Below are positions 35,358-36,436 of a DNA stretch of 36,436 nt, one piece after another. The notes beneath the pieces are model-generated. The model worked only from the letters and a program-made list of their open reading frames with translations. It was not told the DNA's origin and made no database searches. The stretch lies in NCBI GenBank assembly GCA_012032425.1, contig JAAUQE010000004.1, forward strand, positions 1-36,436, in the 5' to 3' direction. Each line of letters begins with the position of its first letter. Position 1 is the stretch's first letter. This DNA comes from Leptolyngbya sp. RL_3_1. GTDB lineage: Bacteria; Cyanobacteriota; Cyanobacteriia; Phormidesmidales; Phormidesmidaceae. The position numbers and the translations under genes are program-made.

Positions 35358-36197
35358 ATGACTTACACAATGGGCCACTCCATTCCCCAGGTCGATCCGC
35401 CGCGATCGCCTCGGGAGACCCTGCCCACCATGGATGATTTGCCCAGCGAATTTCCGGAGGAACCGGGCTTGCCAGACCAGTTTCATGACTTGCAGCCTCA
35501 GTTGTTGAGCCGAACCCTGACCCTGGCGGACTATCGCCGCGAAAACTGGTTCGCAGGATCAGACCTAAATCTTTACTACGACGTACACCACCCCCTGTGG
35601 CATAAGCGCCCAGTCTGGTTTCTGGCGGTCGGTGTCCCCCACTTATATGAAGGGCGCGAACTCCGCCGCAGCTATGTGACCTGGCAGGAAGGGCGATCGC
35701 CCCATGTGGTGATTGAGTTCTTATCTCCAGGCACAGAGCAAACTGACTTGGGCCGGTTTGACCCAGCGACGGGCCAAGAATTGTTGCCTTTCCAGCCGGA
35801 TAATGGCCGTGAGCAGGGAGAGGCCGTCCTCCCGAGTAAGCTGACCGTGTATGAGCGCTATTTGCGAGTACCCCATTACTTAACCTATGACCGGCGCACG
35901 CAATCATTGCGGTATTTTTTGCTGGTGGGCAGTGAATACCAAGAACAGTCGCTGCAAGCACCAGCTCCACGCGTCTGGCTGGCGGACTTACAAATTGGAC
36001 TGGGCCTTTGGGAAGGCACATTTGAGGCGGTTCCAGGGTATTGGCTACGGTGGTGCGATCGTGATGGCAACTGGCTGCTGACCGATACGGAGCAGGAGCG
36101 GTTGGCGAAGGAGCGAACCCAGCAACGGGCAGAGCGGTTGGCGGAGCGATTACGCGCCCTGGGTATTGATCCGGATAGTTTTCCAGAGGAGGGGTAG
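35358..36197 (+). CDS. Uma2-family (DUF820) putative endonuclease
   Basis: 279 residues. The restriction-endonuclease-like DUF820/Uma2 core is visible: YDVHHPLWHKRPVWFLAVGV, SPHVVIEFLSPGTEQTDLG, LTVYERYLRVPHYLTYDRRT and LRYFLLVGSEYQE. The usual acidic catalytic positions (PD, then E-x-x in VIEFLSPGTE) are recognisable. A C-terminal charged helix (QERLAKERTQQRAERLAERL, then RALGIDPDSFP) is typical of cyanobacterial members. ATG 35358 is preferred over an upstream in-frame start at 35343. The family is greatly expanded in cyanobacteria, with no settled function. Confidence 0.88.
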   Translation: MTYTMGHSIPQVDPPRSPRETLPTMDDLPSEFPEEPGLPDQFHDLQPQLLSRTLTLADYRRENWFAGSDLNLYYDVHHPLWHKRPVWFLAVGVPHLYEGRELRRSYVTWQEGRSPHVVIEFLSPGTEQTDLGRFDPATGQELLPFQPDNGREQGEAVLPSKLTVYERYLRVPHYLTYDRRTQSLRYFLLVGSEYQEQSLQAPAPRVWLADLQIGLGLWEGTFEAVPGYWLRWCDRDGNWLLTDTEQERLAKERTQQRAERLAERLRALGIDPDSFPEEG

Positions 36198-36436
36198 GGC
36201 CTCCGGACTGGTTGATCCCCGCATCACCTGAGAGGCTGTTTGAAAAGTGGGTAGACCAGTATTGGATACGACTTTAGGCAGTCAGTACATCGGTTAGATC
36301 CCTGATGTTGCCGTTGCTCGTTCTGGGTAATCCCTCTGTATGGGAATTAACGGTAAGTAGATGGGCACAATTATTTTGTGAAACGCTCTTGCTTCACAAA
36401 GCGCGTAACCCTTGCTGTTCAAGGACTTTGCCTTTG
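36198..36436. other. Terminal intergenic stretch with one hairpin
   Basis: No gene is recognisable up to the window edge. TTTGTGAA (36375-36382) and TTCACAAA (36393-36400) are perfect complements around 10 bases. GAGGCTGTTTGAAAAGT near 36229 has the look of an insertion-sequence end, but no transposase or partner end is visible. Confidence 0.35.

Noticed and set aside
36198-36436. Insertion-sequence end at the right edge
   Set aside because: Only one end-like motif is seen and no transposase frame, so it is not called as a mobile element.

Overview
The window comes from a cyanobacterial chromosome. It carries psbA (photosystem II D1), ftrV (variable subunit of ferredoxin-thioredoxin reductase), two cyanobacterial-type sigma-70 factors, DUF3611 and NfeD/band-7 genes, and many GCGATCGC (HIP1) octamers. 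Genes are dense, on both strands and in short units. There is no rRNA, tRNA, CRISPR array or intact transposase. Protein identities were read from motifs and from memory of the families; no database search was run.

Layout. 1-3.3 kb: a Crp/Fnr regulator cut by the window edge, a DevB/HlyD adaptor without its ABC partners, an EAL phosphodiesterase, and a decayed vapBC pair. 3.4-9 kb: a TsaC/Sua5 tRNA-modification gene with a degenerate histidine kinase, an UPF0175/DUF3368 toxin-antitoxin-like pair, a MATE exporter, a metallophosphoesterase and hsp20. 9.3-11.8 kb: a membrane-anchored CHAT (caspase-like) protein. 11.8-16.2 kb: urease accessory genes ureG, ureF and ureD, with a complete PvuII-type restriction-modification module (endonuclease, controller, methyltransferase, operator) lying between ureG and ureF. 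16.2-20.9 kb: a palindrome cluster, a GNAT remnant, psbA, a HIT protein, queA and a LRAT-domain protein with a PspA-like tail. 21-25.9 kb: two FHA proteins, DUF3611, SelO and a group 2 sigma factor with a long structured 5' region. 26.4-30.7 kb: a band-7/NfeD pair, a PP2C phosphatase and ftrV. 31-36.4 kb: the principal sigma factor, a MITE, lexA with an SOS box, rmuC and a Uma2-type nuclease.

A second theme is frame disruption. Ten places in nine genes need a single-base correction, mostly in short homopolymers, to restore a family-like protein: Crp, EAL, Hsp20, CHAT twice, the PvuII-like endonuclease, SelO, band-7 twice and RmuC. The repaired lengths fit the families well. I therefore suspect residual sequencing or assembly error, although real decay cannot be excluded from the sequence. 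These genes are given as CDS with the lesion described. Remnants that are truncated or carry several lesions (vapBC, GNAT) are given as pseudogenes.

The most informative regions are the PvuII-type island inside the urease accessory genes, the rod-shaped inverted repeat upstream of the group 2 sigma factor, a 38-bp repeat present in two distant intergenic sites, two MITE-like elements (one supplying the possible ureD start, one between sigA and lexA), and several clustered perfect palindromes that look like operators.
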